Shown one piece after another: positions 17,000 to 25,826 of a stretch of 39,668 nt of DNA (position 1 is the first letter of the stretch; each line of letters begins with the position of its first letter). A model generated the notes under the pieces. It was not told the DNA's origin. It did no database searches and was given only the letters and a program-made list of their open reading frames with translations. Made by a program: the position numbers and the translations under genes. The stretch lies in NCBI GenBank assembly GCA_902792435.1, contig CADAZN010000025.1:1-39668 (forward strand), read 5' to 3'. This DNA comes from an uncultured Bacteroidales bacterium. Its GTDB lineage: Bacteria; Bacteroidota; Bacteroidia; Bacteroidales; Muribaculaceae.

Positions 17000-19705
17000 T
17001 TAGAATGTGATGTTTACTCCCAGAGTGTAGTTGCGGGCGAGGGGATAGTTGCGCTTGTCGTCCACGCCCAGAGTGCCGTTCACGTTGTTGCTGTTGATAA
17101 TGGGTGTGAGGCCGCTATAACTTGTGAACGTGGCAAGGTTATTGATTGTCACCGAGAGGCGCAAGCGGCTTATTATCTTGCTCTTCACAGGCACGTTCCA
17201 TCCTAGCGTGAGGTAGTCGAGATTGAGGTAGTCGCCTCGCTCAAGCCAATAGTCGGTAGCCGTTTGGTCCACAATGTTTCTCTCGGGCGCTATGGCTAGC
17301 ACATTGTAGCCTGGCAGACTGTTCATGTTCATGTAGGTGAGCGACGTGCCGTTGTAGATTTTGTGTCCGAAGGCGCCGTTCATCTGCAATGTGATGTCGA
17401 AGTTTTTGTAACGGAAGCTGAAATTGGAACCGAGCAGAGCCTTGGGAGTGGCCTGGCCACACAGCTGACGGTCTCGGCCATTCTCAAGGTCGATGATGCC
17501 GTCTCCGTCAAGGTCGGCAATCTCGTAGGTGTAGCTGCCGTCATCATTGGCTTTCAGGCCAGTGCAATGTGGCAGATAGAATGTTCCAAGAGGCTGTCCC
17601 ACAATTTGATAAACGATGTTGTTGTCGCCACCGTGGAATCCTGCGCCGTTGAGGCTTGAGATTACCACATAGTCATCGGCGTTGATGTGATAACCTTGAT
17701 ATTCACCACTGAGCGAGAGAAGTTTGTTTTGCTGGAACGCGAGGTTGATGTTCACGTTAAGCTCCATGTCTTGAGTCTTGAAAGGTGTGGCTCCTACCGA
17801 AATCTCCACACCGCTGTTGCGCATCTGGCCTAAGTTGGCAAGCAGATTGCTGAATGTGAACGGAGGCACAGGCACTCCATAGTTATATAGCATGTCGCTA
17901 GTCTTACTGGTGTAGAAGTCGATTGCAGTGAAAAGTCGTCCAGCAAGGAATGCCGCATCAAGGCCAGCGTTGAAGGTTCGCTTCACCTCCCATTTGAGAT
18001 CGGGGTTCACGTTACGCAAGATGGCAAAGGTGACCAACGCCTCGTTGCCCACAGGCGCTATGCCGGCAGGTTGCGCATAACGTGCGCTTGAGTAGGAGTC
18101 GATGCCTCCCTGATTGCCGGCAAGACCATAGCCCACCCTCAGCTTCAGGTTGTCGAGCCAGGGTGTGTTGCTCATGAATTGCTCATTGCTGATGGTCCAC
18201 GCTGCCGATACCGAAGGGAAGAATCCCCACTTGTGGTTGGCGCCAAACTTGGAGGAACCATCGGTGCGAGCCGTGAGAGTGATGCTGTATCGGTCGGCAT
18301 AGTCGTAGCTCACTCGCCCCATAAACGCGGTGAGCGAGGGCCTAGAGCGATAGCTGCCAGTGCCTTCCCACAGAGTGAGTGCACCTGCTTGTATGTTGTC
18401 GATGCCAACGGCATTGTTGTTGAAATTGGTCGTGGTGGTGAAGAATCCGCTGTAGGTGTCGCGCTCGGCCTCGGCAAGTGCCAGTGCATTGATGTGGTGA
18501 AGAGCAAAGGTCTTGTCATAAGTGAGCGCGATATTTCCAAGCAGTTGCTCGGTCTTGGCGGTGCTACGGTAGGCTTGTCCATGTGCCCAGATGCTGGTTG
18601 GCAGGAATTGCTGACGCTCCGCCTCGGTGTGGCTGTAAGCGCCAAATACCGCAAGGTCAAGCCCTTGTGTCAGTCGGAATGTCAGTTTGGCGTGAGTGCT
18701 TATGTGAGTTGTGTTGTCTTTAGTGCGGCTGTCCATGAGAGCCATGGGGTGATTGATTTGGTTGCTGTAGGCAAATCCGTCATATCCTCCGTTTGCGTTT
18801 TTTGCTGCCTCAAATGTGGGGTTGAATGTAGCGGCCGAGTAAAACGTCTTTTGTACATCATAGATGGCAGTAGTGTTCTTGAGTATGCTCCCAAACATGC
18901 CCACATCAATCTTAAGCAGTCCGTCCCACATGTTTTGATACATGCTCATGTTGCTTGTGAAGTTGCGCGACTTCTCGTGCAGGATTACGCCTGCATGGTC
19001 CACATATCCAAGCGACACGCGGTAGCCATTGTCCTCTCCACCGCCGCCAAAGGCGATGTGATGGTCTTGAATGAAGGCCGTTTGCTGGATAGCTCGTTGC
19101 CAATTGGTGTCGAATCCATGGTCGATGAGCATGAGTCCCCGAGCTTTCACCTCACGCAGGTAGTCGCTGGCGTTGAGCATGTTAAGGTTTTTGAACACCT
19201 TGCTGAAACCATAACTCCCGTTGTAGTTGATGGTTGTTTTTCCCGACTTCCCCTTTTTGGTGACAACCTCAATTACACCCGAGGCACCTCGAGAACCATA
19301 CTGTGCCGTCTCGCTGGCGTCCTTGAGAATGTTGAAACTCTCGATATCGGCGGGATAAATCGATGATAGGGTAGTGAGGTCGCCCATCACACCGTCGATA
19401 ATGATGAGCGGGTCGTTACCGCCAGTGAGCGACGTGGTTCCTCGCACACGCACGGCATTCATGGCTGCCACGCCATTGTCGCTGCGAGTGATTGTGAGAC
19501 CTGCAACGCGTCCGTTGATGGCATCAAGAGCAGTCGATACCTGATCGTGGTTCATCTCTTTCTCGGTCACCGTCTCGACCGAGCCTGCTCCTGCCTTGGC
19601 ATATCCCACAGTAATTGTGGAGTCGACAGCAACAGGAGCCGATGCAGCCATAGCTATCGTTCCCGTTGCTGCCAAAATAACTGAAAAGACTCTGTGGAAA
19701 AACAT
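17000..19705 (-). CDS. SusC/RagA family TonB-dependent transporter, short form
   Basis: 901 residues. A signal peptide (VFSVILAATGTIAMAASA) leads almost directly into a TonB-box/plug region (TITVGYAK; GRVAGLTITRSDNGVAAMNAVRVRG; DPLIIIDGVMG; FNILKDASETAQYGSRGASGVIEV). A large beta-barrel follows, ending in NYTLGVNITF with the terminal Phe of outer-membrane barrels. The carboxypeptidase-regulatory-like domain of about 80-100 residues that normally precedes the plug in SusC proteins is absent; this is seen directly from the short N-terminus. It forms a pair with the downstream susD gene. No -7 box is evident in the 114 bp upstream, which hold short-period repeats, so the promoter may lie further up, before the DUF2027 gene. 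Confidence 0.93.
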   Translation of the reverse strand: MFFHRVFSVILAATGTIAMAASAPVAVDSTITVGYAKAGAGSVETVTEKEMNHDQVSTALDAINGRVAGLTITRSDNGVAAMNAVRVRGTTSLTGGNDPLIIIDGVMGDLTTLSSIYPADIESFNILKDASETAQYGSRGASGVIEVVTKKGKSGKTTINYNGSYGFSKVFKNLNMLNASDYLREVKARGLMLIDHGFDTNWQRAIQQTAFIQDHHIAFGGGGEDNGYRVSLGYVDHAGVILHEKSRNFTSNMSMYQNMWDGLLKIDVGMFGSILKNTTAIYDVQKTFYSAATFNPTFEAAKNANGGYDGFAYSNQINHPMALMDSRTKDNTTHISTHAKLTFRLTQGLDLAVFGAYSHTEAERQQFLPTSIWAHGQAYRSTAKTEQLLGNIALTYDKTFALHHINALALAEAERDTYSGFFTTTTNFNNNAVGIDNIQAGALTLWEGTGSYRSRPSLTAFMGRVSYDYADRYSITLTARTDGSSKFGANHKWGFFPSVSAAWTISNEQFMSNTPWLDNLKLRVGYGLAGNQGGIDSYSSARYAQPAGIAPVGNEALVTFAILRNVNPDLKWEVKRTFNAGLDAAFLAGRLFTAIDFYTSKTSDMLYNYGVPVPPFTFSNLLANLGQMRNSGVEISVGATPFKTQDMELNVNINLAFQQNKLLSLSGEYQGYHINADDYVVISSLNGAGFHGGDNNIVYQIVGQPLGTFYLPHCTGLKANDDGSYTYEIADLDGDGIIDLENGRDRQLCGQATPKALLGSNFSFRYKNFDITLQMNGAFGHKIYNGTSLTYMNMNSLPGYNVLAIAPERNIVDQTATDYWLERGDYLNLDYLTLGWNVPVKSKIISRLRLSVTINNLATFTSYSGLTPIINSNNVNGTLGVDDKRNYPLARNYTLGVNITF

Positions 19706-19819
19706 ATGGGTTTATGGTTTATGGTTTATGGGTTGGTTAAACGTGGAAAGTGGATCGGAGTTCAGGCTCTAGATTGCCTAGAAGTTCTAGAATTCTAGAA
19801 CTAAGAACTAAGAACTTTC
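19706..19819. repeat. Short-period repeats and palindrome upstream of susC
   Basis: Three GTTTATG units (7-nt period) lie at about 19709-19731, just upstream of the susC start codon. Next to the DUF2027 gene stop are AGTTCTT-type 7-nt units (minus strand) running into the perfect palindrome GTTCTAGAATTCTAGAAC (19784-19801), which could act as a hairpin for the DUF2027 mRNA. No TAnnTTTG box is seen on the minus strand. Confidence 0.55.
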
Positions 19820-20896
19820 CTAGTGCTTGTGGATGGTGACTTGTGTTGCACCAAAACCGTATTCCTGGAAACTTGCGTCTTGCACGGTACAAGCCGGCCA
19901 TTTGCGCTTGAGCTCAGCTAGAATGGCTTTGCGGAGCACTCCCTCTCCCTTACCGTGGATGAAGACAATTTTCTGTCCCAATTTATCCTCGTTTTCCTTC
20001 ATTACTTCGCAGAATTTAGCGAGTTGGAAGTTGAGCATGTCGGCATTTGAAAAGCCAGCTAGGTTATCTACCAGTTCGGTAATGTGCAGGTCTTGCACAA
20101 TGGTTTCCATCTTTTTCTTTTTCACAGGCTTAGGCTTGCGTTGAGGATGCTCATCACGACGCCGTTTGTCTCGCATGGCATTCTCAAGGGCGCTGCTATC
20201 GATGCGCAATGGCTTTGCTGGCAAGTCGTTGCGAGTTATCTCTAGTTGGAGCACTGGCGAGTCGAAGTATTCACTCTCGTGAAAACAGTGAAGCTTGTAG
20301 AACTTCGTCACATCAAGCTTGAGCTGCACCAGAGCAGGGTTCTTGAGGGCAAAACCCTTGCCCTGTTTGAATGCAATGTACTGCACTGCCACATGAGTCA
20401 TCGAGTTAAGGTCGTTGTGTCCGAACTCGTCGAGTGGCACCTGCGTGTTAGGCTCCACAATGTCATGGTAGCGTGTTGTCCACTCGCGGTCTTCGTCGCC
20501 GCGTGTCATGTAGGCGAAATAGAGGAAGTAGTTGCTGTCGTTTACAAGCATTGAGTAGAACGTAGTGGTGTTAAGGTGCTTGATTTCGCGTGGCTCATAG
20601 GCGAGCACAATGTTGAGAATTTCGCCTCCCTCGGTCTCGAACACAGGTTCAGTGGGCTCTGGCTTAGGTTTTGGTGCAGGGACATCGGGCTCCACGAGTT
20701 TGCTCTTTATCTCAAGAGGTTTCTCGTAGGTCGTGTGGTGAGGCTTGGCTGTGTCTACCACCACCACTTCACGTGCTAAAGCTGGGCGCTCAAAACCGTC
20801 CTCATCCTCCACATACACCATTTTGCCTTCAATTCTTGTGACCTTTCCTCCTCCCACATCGTTGAGGAATCGCACTATATCATTGACTTTTACCAT
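19820..20896 (-). CDS. DUF2027 and Smr domain protein
   Basis: 358 residues, apparently cytoplasmic (no signal peptide). The N-terminus (MVKVNDIVRFLNDVGGGKVTRIEGKMVYVEDEDGFE) is a small beta-barrel-like DUF2027 module. A middle beta-rich domain (about 95-245) follows, then a lysine/arginine-rich linker (RRRDEHPQRKPKPVKKKK). The C-terminus is an Smr domain with the signature FIHGKGEGVLRKAILAEL near residue 313. Smr domains are found in MutS2 and are often nicking endonucleases or ribosome-collision sensors; whether this family cleaves nucleic acid is not established from sequence. This domain order is characteristic of Bacteroidota. It is divergent from the fumarase gene. Confidence 0.9.
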   Translation of the reverse strand: MVKVNDIVRFLNDVGGGKVTRIEGKMVYVEDEDGFERPALAREVVVVDTAKPHHTTYEKPLEIKSKLVEPDVPAPKPKPEPTEPVFETEGGEILNIVLAYEPREIKHLNTTTFYSMLVNDSNYFLYFAYMTRGDEDREWTTRYHDIVEPNTQVPLDEFGHNDLNSMTHVAVQYIAFKQGKGFALKNPALVQLKLDVTKFYKLHCFHESEYFDSPVLQLEITRNDLPAKPLRIDSSALENAMRDKRRRDEHPQRKPKPVKKKKMETIVQDLHITELVDNLAGFSNADMLNFQLAKFCEVMKENEDKLGQKIVFIHGKGEGVLRKAILAELKRKWPACTVQDASFQEYGFGATQVTIHKH

Positions 20897-20937
20897 ATTT
20901 ATATTGTTGTGTTAAATAAATCGTTGTTATATCACTG

Positions 20938-20970
20938 CAAATTTACACAAAATTCATTAGTATTCACAAA
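20938..20970 (-). promoter_or_regulatory. Promoter of the DUF2027-Smr gene
   Basis: On the minus strand TTTG (20970-20967) and TAAATTTG (20945-20938) are separated by 21 bp, matching the Bacteroidota -33/-7 pattern. It lies 42 bp from the start codon. Confidence 0.65.
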
Positions 20971-20978
20971 AAAAAGTG

Positions 20979-20986
20979 TAACTTTG
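20979..20986 (+). promoter_or_regulatory. -7 box (TAACTTTG) for fumarase
   Basis: TAACTTTG matches TAnnTTTG, 44 bp before the fumarase ATG. No clear -33 element is seen. It is back to back with the DUF2027 promoter. Confidence 0.6.
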
Positions 20987-21029
20987 CATTATTGAAAATA
21001 ACAACAATAACTAATACATTTTTCTTATT

Positions 21030-22673
21030 ATGGCTAACACTCCTGAGTTTAAGTATGCCCCCATGTTCCAGCTTGGGGAAGACAAAACCGAGTATTACCT
21101 TCTTACTAAGGACCACGTGAGCGTGGGTGAGTTTGAAGGCAACCCAATCCTTAAAGTAGAGCCCGAGGCCCTGACCAAGCTTGCTAATGCTTGCTTCCAC
21201 GACGTGTCGTTCATGCTGCGCCGTGCTCATAACGAGCAGGTGGCTAAAATCCTGAGCGACCCCGAGGCTAGCGAGAATGACAAATATGTGGCACTCACCT
21301 TCCTGCGCAATGCCGAGACTTCGGTAAAGGGTCAGCTACCTCTGTGCCAAGACACCGGTACTGCTATCATCCATGGCGAGAAGGGCCAGCAGGTGTGGAC
21401 TGGTTTCTGTGACGAGGAGGCTCTGTCGCTTGGCGTTTTCAAGACCTACACCGAGGATAACTTGCGTTATTCGCAGAATGCTCCTCTCACTATGTTTGAC
21501 GAGGTGAATACCCGCTGCAATTTGCCAGCACAAATCGACCTCGAAGCTACTGAGGGCATGGAATATAAGTTCCTGTGCGTTACCAAGGGTGGTGGCTCGG
21601 CCAACAAGACTTACTTGTATCAGGAGACCAAGGCCCGCATTCAAAATCCTGGCACTCTCATTCCATTCCTTGTAGAGAAAATGAAATCACTGGGAACAGC
21701 TGCTTGTCCTCCTTATCACATTGCTATCGTGATTGGCGGCACAAGTGCCGAGAAGAACCTGCTCACTGTGAAGTTGGCTTCCACTCATTACTATGACGAG
21801 TTGCCCACTACTGGCGACGAGACTGGCCGTGCATTCCGCGACATTGAGCTTGAGAAGCAGCTGCTCGAGGAGGCTCAGAACATTGGCCTTGGCGCACAGT
21901 TTGGTGGCAAGTATTTGGCACACGACGTGCGTGTGGTTCGCTTGCCACGTCATGGCGCTAGTTGTCCAATTGGTTTGGGCGTTAGCTGTAGTGCCGACCG
22001 CAATATCAAAGCAAAAATCAATAAAGATGGTATATGGATCGAGAAGCTCGACGACAATCCAGGCGAATTGATTCCCGAAGAGCTTCGTCAAGCAGGCGAG
22101 GGCGATGCTGTGAAGATTGACCTCAACCAGCCAATGAGCGAAGTTTGCAAGATATTGAGTCAGTATCCTGTGAGCACCCGTCTGAGCTTGAACGGCACCA
22201 TCATCGTGGGCCGCGACATCGCTCATGCCAAGATTAAAGCACGTCTTGATGCTGGCGAGGGAATGCCTCAGTATCTTAAGGATCACCCCATCTACTACGC
22301 AGGACCTGCCAAGACTCCTGCAGGCATGGCTTGCGGCTCGATGGGCCCAACCACAGCAGGTCGCATGGACCCCTATGTTGATGAGTTCCAAGACCACGGC
22401 GGCAGCCTGATTATGCTTGCTAAGGGTAACCGTTCACAAGCCGTTACCGATGCTTGCAAGAAGCATGGCGGCTTCTATCTGGGCTCCATTGGTGGACCAG
22501 CCGCTATCCTCGCTCAGAACAACATCAAGAGCATTGAGTGCGTTGAGTATCCCGAACTCGGCATGGAGGCCATCTGGAAGATTGAAGTAGAAGACTTCCC
22601 CGCATTCATCCTCGTTGATGACAAGGGCAACGACTTCTTCAAGCAAATCAAGCCTCGCTGTCCGCTTAAATAA
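21030..22673 (+). CDS. Class I (iron-sulfur) fumarate hydratase
   Basis: 547 residues, the full two-domain length of class I fumarases (FumA/FumB type). It interconverts malate and fumarate in the cytoplasm. The N-terminal domain has [17 protein letters not shown] (Cys106), [13 protein letters not shown], and [15 protein letters not shown] (Cys226); [16 protein letters not shown] carries Cys320. These three cysteines match the known [4Fe-4S] ligands by position. The C-terminal beta domain includes [40 protein letters not shown] and [20 protein letters not shown]. The enzyme is oxygen-sensitive and fits an anaerobe. Functionally it feeds the FrdCAB complex encoded 13 kb away. It has its own promoter box and terminator, so it is monocistronic. 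Confidence 0.95.
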   Translation: MANTPEFKYAPMFQLGEDKTEYYLLTKDHVSVGEFEGNPILKVEPEALTKLANACFHDVSFMLRRAHNEQVAKILSDPEASENDKYVALTFLRNAETSVKGQLPLCQDTGTAIIHGEKGQQVWTGFCDEEALSLGVFKTYTEDNLRYSQNAPLTMFDEVNTRCNLPAQIDLEATEGMEYKFLCVTKGGGSANKTYLYQETKARIQNPGTLIPFLVEKMKSLGTAACPPYHIAIVIGGTSAEKNLLTVKLASTHYYDELPTTGDETGRAFRDIELEKQLLEEAQNIGLGAQFGGKYLAHDVRVVRLPRHGASCPIGLGVSCSADRNIKAKINKDGIWIEKLDDNPGELIPEELRQAGEGDAVKIDLNQPMSEVCKILSQYPVSTRLSLNGTIIVGRDIAHAKIKARLDAGEGMPQYLKDHPIYYAGPAKTPAGMACGSMGPTTAGRMDPYVDEFQDHGGSLIMLAKGNRSQAVTDACKKHGGFYLGSIGGPAAILAQNNIKSIECVEYPELGMEAIWKIEVEDFPAFILVDDKGNDFFKQIKPRCPLK

Positions 22674-22703
22674 TGCATAATTCATAATGCACAATGCATA
22701 ATG
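22674..22703. repeat. Short-period AT-rich repeat after fumarase stop
   Basis: Directly after the TAA come overlapping TGCATAAT, TCATAATGCA and CAATGCATAAT words, a near-tandem array of 7-8 nt units. There is no coding potential. It belongs with the other short-period arrays located at gene ends in this window. Confidence 0.6.
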
Positions 22704-22758
22704 GGGCATCGTCTCTAATTAATGCATAGGGGAGTGCACTTGATTTAAAAGACTTTTA

Positions 22759-22798
22759 ATGAGACTTTGGAACATATAGGCCAAAGTCTCATTTTTTT
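22759..22798 (+). terminator. Terminator of fumarase
   Basis: ATGAGACTTTGG (22759-22770) pairs with CCAAAGTCTCAT (22781-22792) as a 12-bp perfect stem with a 10-nt loop, followed by a T7 run. Confidence 0.9.
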
Positions 22799-22860
22799 GG
22801 ATGTGGGCGCTGGGTGGTAATATTTCTTGGGAAAATGTGGCGAAATCCAAAAATAATTAC

Positions 22861-22868
22861 TAACTTTG
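22861..22868 (+). promoter_or_regulatory. -7 box (TAACTTTG) for the PBP1A gene
   Basis: An exact TAnnTTTG match 75 bp before the ATG, leaving an A/T-rich leader. No convincing -33 element was found. Confidence 0.55.
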
Positions 22869-22943
22869 CAAGTTAATAGGTATTAAAAGATTTATAATAA
22901 ATACTTATTTCATTAAAAGACAACAATAAACAAAAACATAAAC

Positions 22944-25430
22944 ATGGCAAAAAAGAAAAATAGAGAAGCCCGTAACCGCAGTATTGTAAAATGGATGTGG
23001 CGATGCCTAGCATTGTTCTTCCTGGCAGTGTTTGCGGTGTTTTTCCTGATTTATAATGGTTTCATTGGCTATATGCCTCCAGTTGCCGAACTGAGAAACC
23101 CGACCGACAACTTCGCTTCAACGATGTATACGGCCGATGGTGTGGAAATGGGCAAGCTTTTCCAGAGTAAAGGAAATAGATACTATGTGGAGTTTGACCA
23201 GATTTCTCCTTATTTGCGTGACGCGTTGATCGCTGTTGAGGATGAGCGCTACTATGACCACTCTGGTATTGATGCTACTGCGATTGGACGTTCGGTAGTA
23301 AAGCGCATCATTATGGGTCGTGAGGCGGCAGGTGGTGGTAGTACCATCACTCAGCAGCTTGCCAAGCAGCTCTATTCTCCTGCCTCAAGAAACATCTTTG
23401 AGCGTGCGCTTCAAAAACCTATTGAGTGGGTTATTGCCATGAAGCTGGAGCGTTATTTCACAAAAGATGAGATAATGCAGATGTACTTCAACCAGTTTGA
23501 CTTCTTGAACAACGCAGTGGGTATCAAGAGTGCCGCTTATGTTTACTTTGGCAAAGATTCTCCAAGTGAGCTCAATCTTCAGGAGGCAGCATTGCTTGTG
23601 GGAATGTGTAAGAACCCATCGCTCTATAATCCTGTGCCCGAGAAAAACCGTGAGCGCGCCAAGAGCCGCCGCAACTTGGTTCTCGAGAAGATGGCCGAGG
23701 CAGGTTTCTTGTCGCAGGCCGACTGCGAGAAGGCTAAGCAAACTGAGATTGTACTTGCCTATCACAAAGTGAGTCAGAGCAATGACGACTCTCCAGCACC
23801 TTATCTTCGCGAGGAGATAAAGCGCATGATGATGGCAAATCGTCCACAATACAAGAACTATCCCACTTGGAACAAGCAAGCGTTCTATGACGACTCGGCT
23901 CAATGGGTCGACAATCCACTTTATGGCTGGTGTAATAAGAACCACAAGGCCGACGGTCGCCCCTATAACATCTATACCGATGGTTTGAAGATTTACACGA
24001 CCATCGACAGCAAGATGCAGCAGTATGCCGAGGAGGCAGTGAAAGAGCACATGCAGAAGTTGCAGAACACCTTCTGGCATGAGAAAGGTATCAGTTCTAA
24101 TGGTACAGGCAAGCCTGATCCATACCGAGGAGCAAGCGAGCTCTCCGACACCTTGAAGCAGCGTCTTATTAAGTATGCCATCTTTGCATCAAAACGTGCT
24201 CAGACCTTGAAGGCCCAAGGCAAGACCAATGATCAAATTCTTAATGATTTCAACACTCCAAGGACACTCACCATTTGGGATCCTATCAATGGAGAGCGTG
24301 AGCAGACAATGACCCCCAAAGACTCGTTGCTCTTTGCAAAGAGTATCTTGAGGTGCGGCATGATGTCAATGGACCCCAGGACAGGATATGTTAGAGCCTA
24401 TGTTGGTGGTCCCGACTTCAACCATTTCTCCTATGACATGGTATCGGTGGGTCGCCGCCAGATTGGTTCGACCATGAAGCCTTATCTCTATTCACTTGCT
24501 ATGGAGTGTGGCTACAACCCCTGTGACAAGATTTCTAACGCTCGCATCAAGATTAACGGCTGGAGCCCTAAGGGCGGTGGCGGTGGCGGTATGCTGACAC
24601 TCAAGCAGGCACTTACCGCATCAAACAACACTTGTTCGGCTCGCCTTATCGATCTGTTGAAACCTGCCAACTTGGTTAATATGCTTCACAATTATGGAAT
24701 GACCAACGATTTCGACACCGTGGCTCCACTATGTTTGGGTCCATGTGAAATCTCGGTAAAACAACAGGTGAGCGGTTATTCAGTGTTTGCCAACCATGGT
24801 ATGCGTGCCGATCCAATATTTGTGTCTCGCATTTGTGACCGATATGGCAATGTGCTTGCCGAGTTCACTCCACGACAGAAAGAGGTGCTCAGCGAGGAGT
24901 CATGCATGAAGATGCTCACCATGTTAGAGAGCGTAATCGATGCCGGTACTGGTCGCCGTGTACGCAGCTATGTTGGTGGTCTTGAGATGGGTGGTAAGAC
25001 TGGTACTACCAACCGCAACGCCGATGGTTGGTTCATGGGATTCACCTCTCAACTCGTTACTGGCGTGTGGGTAGGTGGCGAGGAACGCTACATTCGTTTC
25101 AACAATGGTGCTATTGGTCAGGGTGCTGGTCAGGCGCTTCCTATCTGGGGCTTGTATATGAAGAAAGTGCTTGCCGATGACACTAACAATTACAACAACA
25201 GCGCTACCTTCGGTATCCCTAGCGACTTCGACTTCTGTTATCGTGAGAGGGGGCTTTACACCGATAAGGAAACTATGATTGGTGGAACTAGTGCTCGACC
25301 TGGCGGTGGTGGCACTCGCAGAGCCGGTGGCGGTGGAGCGCAGTCTGCAGCTGCAGGAGCTGCTACAGAGCAAACGCAGCACCGTGACGAGCCACGACAG
25401 GCCGAAGTTATGCAAGGCGTCTTCGATTAG
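22944..25430 (+). CDS. Class A penicillin-binding protein (PBP1A type)
   Basis: 828 residues. This is a bifunctional peptidoglycan synthase of the cytoplasmic membrane. A basic N-terminus precedes one membrane anchor (CLALFFLAVFAVFFLIY, about 21-37). The GT51 transglycosylase domain has VEDERYYDHSG with catalytic Glu99, and GGGSTITQQLAKQLY. The transpeptidase domain has STMK with nucleophile Ser509 and Lys512, the SNN motif at 560-562, and KTGT at 685-688. All catalytic motifs are present. The C-terminal tail (about 770-828) is low-complexity Gly/Ala/Arg/Gln and probably disordered. It has its own promoter box and a strong terminator. Confidence 0.95.
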   Translation: MAKKKNREARNRSIVKWMWRCLALFFLAVFAVFFLIYNGFIGYMPPVAELRNPTDNFASTMYTADGVEMGKLFQSKGNRYYVEFDQISPYLRDALIAVEDERYYDHSGIDATAIGRSVVKRIIMGREAAGGGSTITQQLAKQLYSPASRNIFERALQKPIEWVIAMKLERYFTKDEIMQMYFNQFDFLNNAVGIKSAAYVYFGKDSPSELNLQEAALLVGMCKNPSLYNPVPEKNRERAKSRRNLVLEKMAEAGFLSQADCEKAKQTEIVLAYHKVSQSNDDSPAPYLREEIKRMMMANRPQYKNYPTWNKQAFYDDSAQWVDNPLYGWCNKNHKADGRPYNIYTDGLKIYTTIDSKMQQYAEEAVKEHMQKLQNTFWHEKGISSNGTGKPDPYRGASELSDTLKQRLIKYAIFASKRAQTLKAQGKTNDQILNDFNTPRTLTIWDPINGEREQTMTPKDSLLFAKSILRCGMMSMDPRTGYVRAYVGGPDFNHFSYDMVSVGRRQIGSTMKPYLYSLAMECGYNPCDKISNARIKINGWSPKGGGGGGMLTLKQALTASNNTCSARLIDLLKPANLVNMLHNYGMTNDFDTVAPLCLGPCEISVKQQVSGYSVFANHGMRADPIFVSRICDRYGNVLAEFTPRQKEVLSEESCMKMLTMLESVIDAGTGRRVRSYVGGLEMGGKTGTTNRNADGWFMGFTSQLVTGVWVGGEERYIRFNNGAIGQGAGQALPIWGLYMKKVLADDTNNYNNSATFGIPSDFDFCYRERGLYTDKETMIGGTSARPGGGGTRRAGGGGAQSAAAGAATEQTQHRDEPRQAEVMQGVFD

Positions 25431-25452
25431 AAGAACTTGTCTAAAAATTAAA

Positions 25453-25496
25453 ATTGATGGTCACATGTTTTTCGTAGCATGTGACCATCAATGTTT
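25453..25496 (+). terminator. Terminator of the PBP1A gene
   Basis: ATTGATGGTCACATG (25453-25467) and CATGTGACCATCAAT (25478-25492) form a perfect 15-bp stem, with a short T run after it. It starts 22 bp past the stop codon. Confidence 0.85.
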
Positions 25497-25587
25497 TAGG
25501 TGCTAAATTTAATACGAAAGCTGATGGATTGTTGTCCTCGTTTTATTTGTTTTATTGTTAAATCGTGTTAAATAATTGCACATTTGT

Positions 25588-25618
25588 TTTGCTGGTATTG
25601 AGAAATGTTGTAATTTTG
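25588..25618 (+). promoter_or_regulatory. Promoter of the initiator tRNA
   Basis: TTTG (25588-25591), a 19-bp spacer and TAATTTTG (25611-25618) give a textbook Bacteroidota promoter, 11 bp before the mature tRNA 5' end. Confidence 0.8.
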
Positions 25619-25629
25619 CACTCGCAAAT

Positions 25630-25701
25630 CGCGGGGTGGAGCAGTGGTAGCTCGTTGGGCTCATAACCCAGAGGTCGTTGGTTCGAATCCGGCCCCCGCC
25701 A
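25630..25701 (+). tRNA. Initiator tRNA-Met (anticodon CAT)
   Basis: A 72-nt cloverleaf. The acceptor 5' strand is CGCGGGG, the D arm GAGC/GCTC, and the anticodon loop CTCATAA on a stem containing three consecutive G-C pairs (GGG/CCC); the T loop is TTCGAAT. The unpaired first position, the three G-C pairs and A11-T24 mark it as initiator rather than elongator. Position 1/72 is C-C here, where most bacterial initiators have C-A. CCA is not encoded (the gene is followed by CTAAAA). It is monocistronic, with its own promoter and terminator. Confidence 0.93.
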
Positions 25702-25708
25702 CTAAAAT

Positions 25709-25748
25709 AAAGAGTCTCAGTCTATTAGGCTGAGGCTCTTTAGTTTTT
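25709..25748 (+). terminator. Terminator of the initiator tRNA
   Basis: AAGAGTCTCAG (25710-25720) pairs with CTGAGGCTCTT (25730-25740), with one T-G pair, followed by TAGTTTTTTA. Confidence 0.85.
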
Positions 25749-25787
25749 TAATGCCTTAAACTAAGCGAAGGAGAGGAATAAAAACAC

Positions 25788-25826
25788 TTTACTTTCCACT
25801 CTCCACTCTTAACCCTCCACTCTCAC
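25788..25826 (-). repeat. Short-period repeat overlapping the miaB stop codon
   Basis: On the minus strand, GAGTGGA-type units with a period near 7 (GAGTGGAGGG, then GAGTGGAGAGTGGAAAGT) start inside the last codons of miaB, span its TAA at 25809-25811 and continue downstream. The last residues of MiaB (RVEG) are therefore encoded by repeat sequence. Confidence 0.6.

Noticed and set aside
18179-19366. Long open frame (395 codons) on the plus strand opposite susC
   Set aside because: It lies wholly antisense to a clear SusC gene, shows no family pattern and follows from the codon bias of the real gene.
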